This document shows positions 28,355 to 36,438 of a stretch of DNA of 42,149 nt, one piece after another (position 1 is the stretch's first letter; the number at the start of each line of letters is the position of its first letter). The stretch is from a virus. The notes beneath the pieces were generated by a model. The model was not told the DNA's origin, ran no database searches, and saw nothing but the letters and a program-made list of their open reading frames with translations. The stretch is taken from IMG/VR virus record IMGVR_UViG_3300006108_000610, positions 1 through 42,149 of that record, one strand, 5' to 3'. Position numbers and translations under genes: made by a program.

Positions 28355-29014
28355 TCAGAACTGAGAGTTAGACTCAACAGCAATAAAGTACTCGACTTCA
28401 GTATCTACACCAACGAAATGCGAGATTCCGCGAGCAGAGATAGTTACCTCATAAGTTCCTGGGATAATCTTAATGTTTTCAGCCTTAAACACAGCCTTAA
28501 ACACCTTATCAGTCTGACCGATACCTACTGACCAATCATTGCTGGTTGGATTCTTAGAATCAGTTGCGACAAGAGAAACTGTCTTACCATCACCAACTAC
28601 AGCAATCTCAGGAAGCTGAAGAACACCTGCAGCCTTTTCAACTGCAATTAGATCTTCATTCTTAAGAGTGAAAGTAGCATCAACTGAAGGCAAAGAGATC
28701 TCTTTCTCTGGAGCCTTAGTAACGGTGCTCTCGTCAGCATAAGTGAAGTGGCTCTTACGGTTATCTTCAGTAATAGCAACAGACTTATCAGAGAACTTCA
28801 ACTCTGGATCGCGGAAAGTCGAGAGGAGAGCAATGAACTGATCAAGATTATATACGGCAAAACGCTGACCGAACTTTGTAGGAACAGTTGCCTTGGCCAT
28901 AATAGTCTTAGTCGGGGAGATAGTCTTCAGAACATTACCCTCCTGAACGACGATCGAAGGGTTGATCTTCGAGAAATTCTTCAGGACATTCACAGTATTT
29001 GTATCAATCTTCAT
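28355..29014 (-). CDS. 45: DNA polymerase sliding clamp gp45
   Basis: 219 residues from the ATG at 29014, after aaggaag. A trimeric ring that tethers DNA polymerase and, in T4, activates late transcription with gp55 and gp33. Recognised by position (45-44-62-regA order), length (T4 228) and pattern: MKIDTNTVNVLKNFSKINPSIVV at the start, FAVYNLDQFIALLS and VGIGQTDKVFKAVFKAENIKIIPG. The start MKIDTNTV lies behind the ribosome site; a longer in-frame start is ignored. Confidence 0.93.
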   Translation of the reverse strand: MKIDTNTVNVLKNFSKINPSIVVQEGNVLKTISPTKTIMAKATVPTKFGQRFAVYNLDQFIALLSTFRDPELKFSDKSVAITEDNRKSHFTYADESTVTKAPEKEISLPSVDATFTLKNEDLIAVEKAAGVLQLPEIAVVGDGKTVSLVATDSKNPTSNDWSVGIGQTDKVFKAVFKAENIKIIPGTYEVTISARGISHFVGVDTEVEYFIAVESNSQF

Positions 29015-29031
29015 AATATAACTTCCTTTCT

Positions 29032-29943
29032 TCACTTACGTTTCGCTGCTACTTTTTTAACTTTGTTAGTCGAATGAAACTTCTTATCTTGGTTTTTTTT
29101 ATTGCCTAATGCACCTGGATCAGCTGTAGCCGAAGCACCGATAGAAGCAAGATCAGCTAATGAACCACCAAAGATATAAGTGCCAACATGTTGCATCTTC
29201 ATCCATGGACAGAACCAAGTCTTAAGTTCGATCTCTTGAGCTTTCTGACAGAACCAATAATCCTCTGAAAGATAACGGTTGGACTTCTCACAAACCTCAG
29301 CCTGGAAGAACATTAGAATCTTACGAGAACCATCGAAGTGTTCAGTACGAACATGATCAGGAGTATACAGATAACGATCCTTGTAAGAATCATAGAACTT
29401 CTGCATAGCCTTCTTAGATACCATCATGAAGCCAGTACCAATCTCAAGAACCTCTACTGGTTGATTAAGAGGAATAGACGTCTGTCCACCTTTTGGATTA
29501 AACACATAATCACCGACAAAGTTCTCAAGAACATTAGGATCCTTATCTGCGATACCCTTATCTACTGCCAGCTTAATCTTTTCCCAAGAGATACATTTCT
29601 TAGGATAAGGACCACCGATAATATCATACTTCTCATCTTGAGCTTGAAGAGCCATCATAGCAATAATGTCATGTGGATTAAATCCAATGTCCGAGTCGAT
29701 AAACATCAGATGCTCTGCCTCTGAACGCATGAACTCATCGCAGCAATAGTTACGTGCGCGAGTAATCAGAGACTCATTAAACAGATAATAGAACTGGAGA
29801 GGAATACCATACTGAGCACAAAGAGCAGCTAAGTCAGCTGTCGATTTAGCAAACATACCTGCGCACTGACCACCATACATTGGCGTCGCAATAAACAACT
29901 TACGCTTGCGAAGCTCTTCAATCGGAATTTGAATTTGTTCCAT
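29032..29943 (-). CDS. GT-A-like glycosyltransferase
   Basis: 303 residues. The N-terminal domain begins LFIATPMYGGQCAG, carries RARNYCCDEFMRSEAEHLMFIDSD with the metal-binding DSD at 83-85, and later MQHVGTY; this is the pattern of GT-A glycosyltransferases found in T4-like phages. The C-terminus is Lys-rich (KNQDKKFHSTNKVKKVAAKRK) and could bind DNA. It follows the hypermodification genes in the same direction and could put a sugar on a hydroxylated base; the acceptor is unproven. Starts after aaaggtga. Confidence 0.75.
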   Translation of the reverse strand: MEQIQIPIEELRKRKLFIATPMYGGQCAGMFAKSTADLAALCAQYGIPLQFYYLFNESLITRARNYCCDEFMRSEAEHLMFIDSDIGFNPHDIIAMMALQAQDEKYDIIGGPYPKKCISWEKIKLAVDKGIADKDPNVLENFVGDYVFNPKGGQTSIPLNQPVEVLEIGTGFMMVSKKAMQKFYDSYKDRYLYTPDHVRTEHFDGSRKILMFFQAEVCEKSNRYLSEDYWFCQKAQEIELKTWFCPWMKMQHVGTYIFGGSLADLASIGASATADPGALGNKKNQDKKFHSTNKVKKVAAKRK

Positions 29944-29959
29944 ACTATAGTCACCTTTC

Positions 29960-30187
29960 TTATGCTAAAATATAATTCGAATACTTACAGGAATTACAAT
30001 GAACTTTTTTCTGGGCTGGGTGAGTCGTTAGAATAACTCCTGGATTAGTTTCTATTAACTCATCTCCACAATCTGGGCACTGAACACCAGTACCAACTCT
30101 TTCTAATATTCTGAACTTATCTTTATTATGCTCTTCTAATGACTTCGACATTACCTTTTCAAAGAACTTCTTAGTATATGTTGTCAT
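29960..30187 (-). CDS. Zinc-ribbon protein (75 aa)
   Basis: A basic helical N-terminus (YTKKFFEKVMSKSLEEHNKDKF) and a zinc ribbon with CPDC and CNSC pairs 22 residues apart. It starts after aagga within the end of the upstream gene. It might guide DNA or protein recognition for its operon partners. Function not known. Confidence 0.7.
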   Translation of the reverse strand: MTTYTKKFFEKVMSKSLEEHNKDKFRILERVGTGVQCPDCGDELIETNPGVILTTHPAQKKVHCNSCKYSNYILA

Positions 30188-30570
30188 TTCGAATCCTTAT
30201 AATGGTCAACATAAAGACACATCAATACATAATGAAGAGTCTTCATAAGATCATCCTTATTAGATCCCTTCTTCTTACCATAACGCCACAGATACTTTAG
30301 AGCGGTGTTACGGAATGTAGGCATAGAATCACCAAGAGCAATCCAGGCGTCGAAACATTCAACTGCTTCTTCTTCTGTCTTATAGTGCTGATTGTATGTC
30401 TTATCTATATATGCTTGGAAGTCGGAGATAATCTTATTTTCGGCATATTTATATTTTGGAGATTGATCAACCATCACCGTTTTATATGGTGTTCCATTTT
30501 CAAAAGTATATGTTGCTCTATGGTCTCCAAGACCTCCAGTTGAAGTATACATTGTATTTCCGTATTCCAT
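30184..30570 (-). CDS. DUF3310-like nucleotide-kinase-like protein
   Basis: 128 residues starting at the second of two adjacent ATGs (30570), behind ggagg. The C-terminal pattern (ECFDAWIALGDSMPTFRNTALKYLWRYGKKKGSNKDDLMKTLHYV) matches the small phage domain that ends with LKYLWRYGKK and a DL(M/K)K helix, often annotated DUF3310. Its N-terminus differs (GGLGDHRATYTFENGTPY). It overlaps the kinase gene by one base. Role unknown. Confidence 0.75.
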   Translation of the reverse strand: MEYGNTMYTSTGGLGDHRATYTFENGTPYKTVMVDQSPKYKYAENKIISDFQAYIDKTYNQHYKTEEEAVECFDAWIALGDSMPTFRNTALKYLWRYGKKKGSNKDDLMKTLHYVLMCLYVDHYKDSK

Positions 30571-31106
30571 CATGCCTCCAATCTATTCATAATATAGTCT
30601 ACTATAATTTCTTGATCTTGTAAAGTATTATTTTTAAATTTAGATGTATTAAACATCAGTGTCATATTAGAAAGAATATTAGCGATCTTAGATTCTCTAC
30701 CACGGAGCCATGTTTCATTCTGATTAGATCCACGCTCCTTATAACGATCCTCACGAATAGACTTATCTGTCTCGAGATATAGAATATCAGTGTCGTAGTT
30801 CTCAACACAATGTTCAAGAAAAGAGGCAGTGAAGAGGCGATCGCCTTCAAATAGAACAACAGCGTCGCTCGGAAGGGTAGCTAAGAACTTCACTGCCTCT
30901 GGCTGGACGGCCATAGACATCCTGTCAGTACCAGAGAATGTCTCGCCATCTTCATATTTGCCCAAAACGTAATAATTACTGCACTGTAAATATGGAACTA
31001 ATTTGAAATTAGTATATTGTTCTTTCCAATCTAACTTAGAAAGAATCTGTTTCATCAATGTGGACTTACCAGCGCCTGGTTCACCACCGATAGCGATTAC
31101 TCTCAT
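30570..31106 (-). CDS. P-loop kinase, candidate DNA-base (5-hydroxymethyluracil) kinase
   Basis: 178 residues. Walker A is GEPGAGKST at 8-16 after MRVIAIG; an acidic strand VVLFEGDRLF and a lid-like segment DRYKERGSNQNETWLRGRESK follow. This resembles the P-loop kinases that phosphorylate 5-hydroxymethyl-dU in DNA of hypermodified phages. Closely spaced with a JBP/TET-like dioxygenase and a pyrophosphorylase-like gene, that assignment is plausible. It could instead be a small-molecule kinase, for example for inositol phosphate or a nucleotide. Overlaps both neighbours by 4 bases or fewer. Confidence 0.68.
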   Translation of the reverse strand: MRVIAIGGEPGAGKSTLMKQILSKLDWKEQYTNFKLVPYLQCSNYYVLGKYEDGETFSGTDRMSMAVQPEAVKFLATLPSDAVVLFEGDRLFTASFLEHCVENYDTDILYLETDKSIREDRYKERGSNQNETWLRGRESKIANILSNMTLMFNTSKFKNNTLQDQEIIVDYIMNRLEA

Positions 31107-31483
31107 TTACGTCTCACATTCTCTTTGTTAACAAGATCTGAAACAACATGAACAATACGGATGTCAGGGATTAATCTCTTAATCTCTGCTATCTGAACTT
31201 CATCATCTTCAAAATGAACTCCGTGTTCATATCCTTTTTGTTTTAACTGAATTATTGTTCTTGCTTTATGTATACCAGAAGACTCTCTTGACTTCTCATC
31301 AAATTTCTCTGGGTTGAAATATACTTTATTCTTAATACCCTTGCGATTCAACATCGCAAGAGTTTCTTCTGTCTCTTCGTAGCTTCTGCCTGTAATGATG
31401 ATATCGATGGGACCTGGATAGATCCCATCGTGTTCTTCTAAGAAGATAACACCATCAATATCGAAAGTGTTAATCTTACGCAT
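31103..31483 (-). CDS. Small HAD-superfamily phosphatase
   Basis: 126 residues. Motif I is FDIDGVIF (D8, D10), motif II IIITGRS, a lysine in GIHKARTI, and motif IV HFEDDEVQ (91-95). No cap domain, so it probably acts on an accessible or macromolecular substrate. It overlaps the inositol-phosphate synthase gene by 8 bases, and removal of the phosphate from inositol 1-phosphate is an attractive guess. Other HAD proteins of this size occur in phages as 5'-nucleotidase or polynucleotide phosphatase-like enzymes. Confidence 0.78.
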   Translation of the reverse strand: MRKINTFDIDGVIFLEEHDGIYPGPIDIIITGRSYEETEETLAMLNRKGIKNKVYFNPEKFDEKSRESSGIHKARTIIQLKQKGYEHGVHFEDDEVQIAEIKRLIPDIRIVHVVSDLVNKENVRRK

Positions 31484-32603
31484 AGTAGTTCTTAGCCTTT
31501 AGAGCGTTTGTGTCACGTTCAGCGAAAGCAGCACATTCAGCTTTAGCATCTGAATATTGCATCTGCTGCGGAGGAGTCTTCTGAGTCCAAGCAGAAGGAC
31601 CACGGAGAGCACCAACGATACCCATCTCCTTAGCAACCTTCAGATAACGGATAGCATCAATAACAACGCCAGCAGAATTCTCTGAATCTTGAACAGAGAG
31701 TTTAGCATCAATTGTAATAGGAGCATCACCGAAACCACGGAGACGGATGTTAAGATAAGCAACCTTGTTATCTTTTAGATAAGGAATAAAGGTTGACGGA
31801 CCAGCGAACAATGCTTCTGAATCAATAGGAATACCACGGAGATCATTCTGAGCACGAATAACATTCTCTTTTGACTTCTTCTTAGAAGCAAGACGGCTCT
31901 GAACCATCATGTTATTGAAGTCAGAGTTACCGCCAACATTCAGCTGCTGATGGAAGTCTACAATAGCACCACGATCAAATGCAAGCTCTTGAAGAACCTG
32001 CGAGAGAATAGAAGCACCAACCTGCGAACGCATGTCATCGCCAACGATAGGCAGACCTGCGTCAATGAACTTCTTCTCCCATTTAGGATCAGAAGCGATG
32101 AAGACAGGAATACAATTTAAGAAAGATACACCAGCGTCGATAGCACACTGAGCATAGAACTCTGTTGCTTCTTGCGAACCGACTGGTAGATAATTAATAA
32201 GGATCTCTGCACGAGATTCTTTCAGAGCAGCGACAACGTCAACTGCTTCTTCATTAGAAACACGGAAACCATATTTCTCTGGTTGAGACTGCATATACTC
32301 AGAAACACCATCAAGCACAGGACCCATCTGAACGATTGGACCATCTGGAACATCATCACAGAATACACGAGCACAGTTTGGCTTTGCGAAAATAGCTTCG
32401 CCAAGAGGACGGCCAACCTTACGACGATCAACGTCGAATGCTGCTACAACTTTAATATCGGAAGGATGATAACCACCGATACGTGAAAACATAATACCAG
32501 GAATGTTCTCTTCGTCGTGATCTTTGTAATACTCAAGACCTTGATAGAGAGACGACAGACAGTTACCAACGCCAACAACGGCGACACGAATTTTCTTAGA
32601 CAT
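31476..32603 (-). CDS. ino1: Myo-inositol-1-phosphate synthase
   Basis: 375 residues, closely resembling the actinobacterial and archaeal-type enzyme. The NAD site is VAVVGVGNCLSSLYQGLEYY; then VVAAFDVDRRKVG, INYLPVGSQEATEFYAQCAIDAG, NCIPVFIASDP, GDDMRSQVGASI, QLNVGGNSDFNNM and LRLRGFGDAP-like IRLRGFGDAPI, GVVIDAIRYLK. It converts glucose 6-phosphate to inositol 1-phosphate with internal NAD. Inositol synthesis is uncommon in bacteria other than actinobacteria and rare in phages. It lies in an operon with a JBP/TET-like dioxygenase, kinase and HAD phosphatase, so inositol may be a group added to DNA. It starts after aaaggagaaaa. Confidence 0.94.
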   Translation of the reverse strand: MSKKIRVAVVGVGNCLSSLYQGLEYYKDHDEENIPGIMFSRIGGYHPSDIKVVAAFDVDRRKVGRPLGEAIFAKPNCARVFCDDVPDGPIVQMGPVLDGVSEYMQSQPEKYGFRVSNEEAVDVVAALKESRAEILINYLPVGSQEATEFYAQCAIDAGVSFLNCIPVFIASDPKWEKKFIDAGLPIVGDDMRSQVGASILSQVLQELAFDRGAIVDFHQQLNVGGNSDFNNMMVQSRLASKKKSKENVIRAQNDLRGIPIDSEALFAGPSTFIPYLKDNKVAYLNIRLRGFGDAPITIDAKLSVQDSENSAGVVIDAIRYLKVAKEMGIVGALRGPSAWTQKTPPQQMQYSDAKAECAAFAERDTNALKAKNYYA

Positions 32604-32685
32604 TTTTTCTCCTTTATGTCAGTTTTTTAACGAGAGAGGTCTTGACTGGAGTAAGAGTAGCTCTCGGTGCTTTCACACAATTATT

Positions 32686-32714
32686 ATATTACTATGAACA
32701 ATAAGAAAAGTCAA
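32686..32714 (-). promoter_or_regulatory. Sigma70-type promoter for the inositol synthase operon
   Basis: On the minus strand TTGACT (32714-32709), 17 bases, TAATAT (32691-32686), overlapping the end of the upstream gene. The remaining 80 bases to the start at 32603 form a leader in which I see no other element. Confidence 0.55.
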
Positions 32715-33960
32715 CTGCTTTATCACTCCAAGCAGGATGATCTTTTGGTTTAAATTTTAGATAGTTTACAGGATTATACTTCTTACATAACACCTTTCTT
32801 TTCTTGACATCAAAAGATTGCTCCCATTCGCTTTTCATAGTATGAGCAGCTGTAGGTATAATCTTAGGAAGCTCTAACAACTCATGAGCGTTTAACTCAT
32901 CCTTATAAAGATGATGAGTATTAAGATTAAGACCTGTATTCACCATTACCTTAAAGTAGTCTGGATGAAAACCATAGTCCGTAACATTTTTACCTTTCGT
33001 CATAAACCCAACAACATATGGAGTCCAATCAACCTTACCTGGACCATCATAATCTTTCCAAAGATCTAATAACTTATCATACATCTCTACCAATTCATTA
33101 GTAGTCCAGAATGTAAACTCCTTAATCTTAGGACCATAGGCAGTCTTACGAAACTCACACTCAACTGATTCGATATTGTATATGTCAACGTGAAAAGGCA
33201 TTCTCCTATTCATTTCTTCCATAAGATGAATAGTATTCTTTTCCATTAACTGCTTATCTGCTTTGGTTGGTTCATAGGTCTTAACTTCAAGAACATGACC
33301 GTACTCGTCAGTAATTTTCTGCTTACGAGCAATATCAATTCTATTGAAAAGATAACAAATAGAATCATACTGAGACCAAGTAGCATTATCATATAACTGC
33401 TGATCCCAATGATCAATATCCCAATCAAACAATTCATAAAGAGTCTGTTGAGCGAGCCAAGCAGTCATTCTGCCCATTGAATAGAATTCTTGTAAGCAGT
33501 TATTTAAAGAGAAGTAGTTCTTTTCTCTTGAACCAGCATTAGCAGCATTACCAAGATACTCATATAGGCTACCTTTGCCTATACGCTTTTTCATATCAAT
33601 AACAAACTGTGGAAACTTACGAACATTCCACTTAGTATCATTACCGAATTTCATTCTACGCCAATTCTTATTATGCCAATCAATTAACTGATCGTCAGAC
33701 ATATTCCAAAGATCTAACTGCATAGCAATCATTGACCAATGGTTACGGTAAGACTGACCGAAATACATAGCATAAAGAGCTTTCTGCTCATTATCATAAT
33801 TGGAGTAATCACATATTACTTTACCAACGTGGTGGTGATCGAGATCGCCTTCAACAAAACGAACATGCGTAACACGAGCGAACGCTTCAATTCTATTTTC
33901 AGGCAATCTCCAATCTACATAACCAGGAAGATCTCTAACCTTAACATAATCTAAATTCAT
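32692..33960 (-). CDS. Candidate thymine pyrophosphorylase/transferase-like protein (aGPT-Pplase clade)
   Basis: 422 residues, mostly helical, rich in Trp, Tyr and Asp. The region YFGQSYRNHWSMIAMQ, then FGNDTKWNVRKFPQF and FYSMGRMTAWLAQQTLYEL with a following WSQYDSICYLFNR resembles the alpha-glutamyl/putrescinyl thymine pyrophosphorylase proteins, a DNA-glycosylase-related fold used by phages to replace an activated base group by an amino acid or polyamine. I cannot confirm the family without a profile search. It overlaps the dioxygenase gene by ATGA and probably acts on its product. Confidence 0.55.
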   Translation of the reverse strand: MNLDYVKVRDLPGYVDWRLPENRIEAFARVTHVRFVEGDLDHHHVGKVICDYSNYDNEQKALYAMYFGQSYRNHWSMIAMQLDLWNMSDDQLIDWHNKNWRRMKFGNDTKWNVRKFPQFVIDMKKRIGKGSLYEYLGNAANAGSREKNYFSLNNCLQEFYSMGRMTAWLAQQTLYELFDWDIDHWDQQLYDNATWSQYDSICYLFNRIDIARKQKITDEYGHVLEVKTYEPTKADKQLMEKNTIHLMEEMNRRMPFHVDIYNIESVECEFRKTAYGPKIKEFTFWTTNELVEMYDKLLDLWKDYDGPGKVDWTPYVVGFMTKGKNVTDYGFHPDYFKVMVNTGLNLNTHHLYKDELNAHELLELPKIIPTAAHTMKSEWEQSFDVKKRKVLCKKYNPVNYLKFKPKDHPAWSDKAVDFSYCS

Positions 33961-35330
33961 CCGAAAAATGACTCCAGGTTTGCTTCTTCAGCTTTGCCAT
34001 AAGGATCCTTCATACCATGCGCATGAAGATAATCATACCACTCTTTACTTTCCCACATACCAGGAGACACGCCATTCCACAATGGGCGTTGAAGATGATG
34101 AGATTTATTCAATCTACGTTCATCAACAAACTGTCTACGTAGAACTTCATACTCATAAGATTTTAACTCTAACATCTTTTCACGGAAGTAACAAACTACC
34201 GAGATTCTTTCGCAATTAGGATTATCAGGGCTATTAAGTATAATAGGAGTATTACCATGTATGATTTCATGGTTATTAACGAGAAGAAGATCGCCAGGAC
34301 GGACGTTAACAGCAACACGATATTCAGGAAATATAAGATAACCACCAGTGTATTCTCCTGTTCCTAAGACAAGTAGATTAGAAAGACCAGAATCAAGATC
34401 TCCGGCATCTCTATGAGCAGCTGTACGGAAAGTCTTATTCACTGTAATAGTTGTGAACACAGTTTCCGGTACAAGAAATCTTGGATCCATTTTATCCGCA
34501 GCTGCCTTCTGATTAGCCCAACGCCATGGCAACAGTTCTTTGAAACCTCTGTTAAGAGATTGTAAGAATGGATACGATTTAGCAAATAGTTCTGGATTTT
34601 TTTCAGTATAAGCAGTAGCACGACCATAAGGAATACGAGGATAACGGTCATACCAACCAGCAACACCAGAGAATACTGACTTAGCATAGTTAGTTGTTGA
34701 TGCCCACTTCTCAGCTACCTTTATAGCTTCTGCACGGATATCCTCTTTTGGCTTATTAGATAAACCATCAACCCATTTATCAAACCATCCATGATACTCA
34801 GGATATACTTTAGTTACCTCTGAACGTAACCAAACAGTTCCTCTTGTTTCATCTGCTGGTTTGAACTTAGGATCGGCGTATTTTGCACGGATCTTTTCAA
34901 TTGAGTTATCATTAAACAGAGATGCTCCGTCATCCATAAGAAACTCAAGAATCTCATGTTGATAAGGCGAAACCCAATCTCTACCACCTCTGCCTTCACA
35001 TGCTAACATTGGCCCACGAGGACCAGCAGCAAGACCACGATTCTGCGATTCGGTTGCAGCTTCTCTTAAGCCAACATATGCTTCTTCACATTCTTCTTTT
35101 GTAAAGTAGTTCTTACGTAACTTAAATGCGATACGAAGTTCATCATTACCCTTATCGCAGTCTTCACACTCTTTGGAGCCACAATCTGCCTTTGTTGCAA
35201 CATCACATAATGGAGGCATATAACAATCACAATCCTCCTCAATCAACTTATCATAATGACTTTCATCAAGAAAAGTTCCAAGAAGATGTTCACAATCTAA
35301 TTTTTCACGAGCAACAATACGTCTTACCAT
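33957..35330 (-). CDS. JBP/TET-like 2OG-Fe(II) dioxygenase, candidate DNA base hydroxylase
   Basis: 457 residues starting at the ATG at 35330, 6 bases after ggagg; an in-frame ATG at 35348 would lie at the transcript end. The C-terminal domain has HRD at 306-308 (AAHRDAGDLDSGLSNLLVLG), GGYLIFPEYRVAV, PGDLLLVNNHEIIHGN (H358) and R375 in CERISVV, the order and spacing of JBP1/TET enzymes that oxidise thymine or 5-methylcytosine in DNA. The N-terminus has seven cysteines (DCDCYMPPLCD, ADCGSKECEDCD) that may bind zinc. A consensus promoter lies upstream. The base modified is unknown. Confidence 0.82.
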   Translation of the reverse strand: MVRRIVAREKLDCEHLLGTFLDESHYDKLIEEDCDCYMPPLCDVATKADCGSKECEDCDKGNDELRIAFKLRKNYFTKEECEEAYVGLREAATESQNRGLAAGPRGPMLACEGRGGRDWVSPYQHEILEFLMDDGASLFNDNSIEKIRAKYADPKFKPADETRGTVWLRSEVTKVYPEYHGWFDKWVDGLSNKPKEDIRAEAIKVAEKWASTTNYAKSVFSGVAGWYDRYPRIPYGRATAYTEKNPELFAKSYPFLQSLNRGFKELLPWRWANQKAAADKMDPRFLVPETVFTTITVNKTFRTAAHRDAGDLDSGLSNLLVLGTGEYTGGYLIFPEYRVAVNVRPGDLLLVNNHEIIHGNTPIILNSPDNPNCERISVVCYFREKMLELKSYEYEVLRRQFVDERRLNKSHHLQRPLWNGVSPGMWESKEWYDYLHAHGMKDPYGKAEEANLESFFG

Positions 35331-35357
35331 CACGGCCTCCAAATACATTCATCATAT

Positions 35358-35385
35358 ATTATATAGTAAATTATCAAATTGTCAA
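35358..35385 (-). promoter_or_regulatory. Consensus sigma70 promoter
   Basis: On the minus strand TTGACA (35385-35380), 16 bases, TATAAT (35363-35358): both boxes match the consensus exactly. Transcription should start near 35351, just before the ribosome site of the dioxygenase gene. Strongest promoter seen in the window. Confidence 0.9.
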
Positions 35386-35748
35386 GATCTTTTTTATGTC
35401 AGGAGGAGTCCATCCCTCTGGCTTGAGGATCTTTCCATCTTCACGGCGAATGGGTTTACCATCTACTAGTTTTGCCAGGTTTGAGGCGTGTACTTCATCG
35501 AATACTCTGTCGAGTGGGATGCCATAAGATGCAGCAGTCCCACAAGCAATGTAAATAATATCAGCCAGTTCTTTCGCAAGATTTTCCAGATCATTTTTCT
35601 CTTCACTCTCAAAGTATTCTTTCATCTCTTCAAGCATAAGATCCATACGTAACTTACGTTCACGAATATTAGGAAACTTTGGTTCAACACCAATATTCTG
35701 TCCAACAGCTGTCTGAAACTCTTTCACATCTTGATACATATTACCCAT
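35374..35748 (-). CDS. mazG: MazG-like nucleotide pyrophosphohydrolase
   Basis: 124 residues from the ATG at 35748, after ggag in the end of the preceding gene. The metal-binding pattern is LMLEEMKEYFES (EExxE) and ELADIIYIACG (ExxD), followed by GIPLDRVFDEVHASNLAKL and DGKPIRREDGKILKPEGW, typical of phage MazG proteins. These cleave NTPs or dNTPs, and in phages may lower alarmone-type signals or clear unwanted nucleotides. Its 3' end contains the dioxygenase promoter. Confidence 0.9.
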   Translation of the reverse strand: MGNMYQDVKEFQTAVGQNIGVEPKFPNIRERKLRMDLMLEEMKEYFESEEKNDLENLAKELADIIYIACGTAASYGIPLDRVFDEVHASNLAKLVDGKPIRREDGKILKPEGWTPPDIKKILTI

Positions 35749-36304
35749 TAATCCACTCCGGTGGTTCGCGATTAGTCCATTTATGAAGATGAGTCTTACC
35801 CATCTTATAATAATTACGATAGTTGTTGACAGGATCAGAACCAATAACGTATTCTTCTGCCATACAAGAAGGCATCTTTGTCATATCAAACTCTTCTAAC
35901 TTCTTTGGAGGAGAAGCGAGCATATAGGATATCTCACCATAACATTTATGATGTTTGTCGTAGCGATGAGTATACTCTGCCATAAGAGCAAAGAAATGAT
36001 CTACGAGCCAATTATAATTCTCGACACTTGAACGAGCCCATATAGCACTCGGATGATTAATGTGCGTAGCTGAGTATATAACTTCTTCACGTGCGTCATC
36101 TAATAACCACCATTTCTTTTTCTTAGTTTTAACGGTTCCGTCATCTTTAAGGATGTCTACTTCTAACAGTATCTCTCTACCATCGAGGAGACGGTGAGCA
36201 GTCGATAGTAATTGTGCGGACTCGAGGATCATCTTAACTACGTGACGATCCACCATCCACTCGGCGGCTTCAACAGGATTTTCAGAAAGATAAAAGATAT
36301 TCAA
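35741..36304 (-). CDS. Conserved phage protein of unknown function (187 aa)
   Basis: TTG start at 36304, fixed by aagga 8 bases upstream and by overlap with the small gene before it. The sequence MNIFYLSENPVEAAEWMVDRHVVKMILESAQLLSTAHRLLDG, then HPSAIWARSSVENYNWL, then EYTHRYDKHHKCYGEI and YRNYYKMGKTHLHKW belongs to a family seen in many phages, in some annotations called pyrimidine-dimer glycosylase-like. The His/Lys-rich DRHVVKM motif could be catalytic. I do not assign a function. Confidence 0.72.
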   Translation of the reverse strand: MNIFYLSENPVEAAEWMVDRHVVKMILESAQLLSTAHRLLDGREILLEVDILKDDGTVKTKKKKWWLLDDAREEVIYSATHINHPSAIWARSSVENYNWLVDHFFALMAEYTHRYDKHHKCYGEISYMLASPPKKLEEFDMTKMPSCMAEEYVIGSDPVNNYRNYYKMGKTHLHKWTNREPPEWING

Positions 36305-36438
36305 TTGTCGTATTCCTTAAACAACTTGAATATAGTATAACCTACAATTAGGTAAAAGGCAAGCCAAATCCACGAAGAGATGTATTCTAATCTCTCGTCG
36401 AAGTGTTTATTCAACATATCAAATTCAAAGTATCTCAT
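36301..36438 (-). CDS. Small membrane protein (45 aa)
   Basis: Frame of 45 codons between peptide deformylase and the next gene, overlapping both (ATGA at its start, TTGA at its end). It begins MRYFEFDMLNKHFDERLEY, has one transmembrane helix (ISSWIWLAFYLIVGYTIFKLF) and ends KEYDN. The tight coupling on both sides supports it as a real gene. Function unknown. Confidence 0.65.
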   Translation of the reverse strand: MRYFEFDMLNKHFDERLEYISSWIWLAFYLIVGYTIFKLFKEYDN

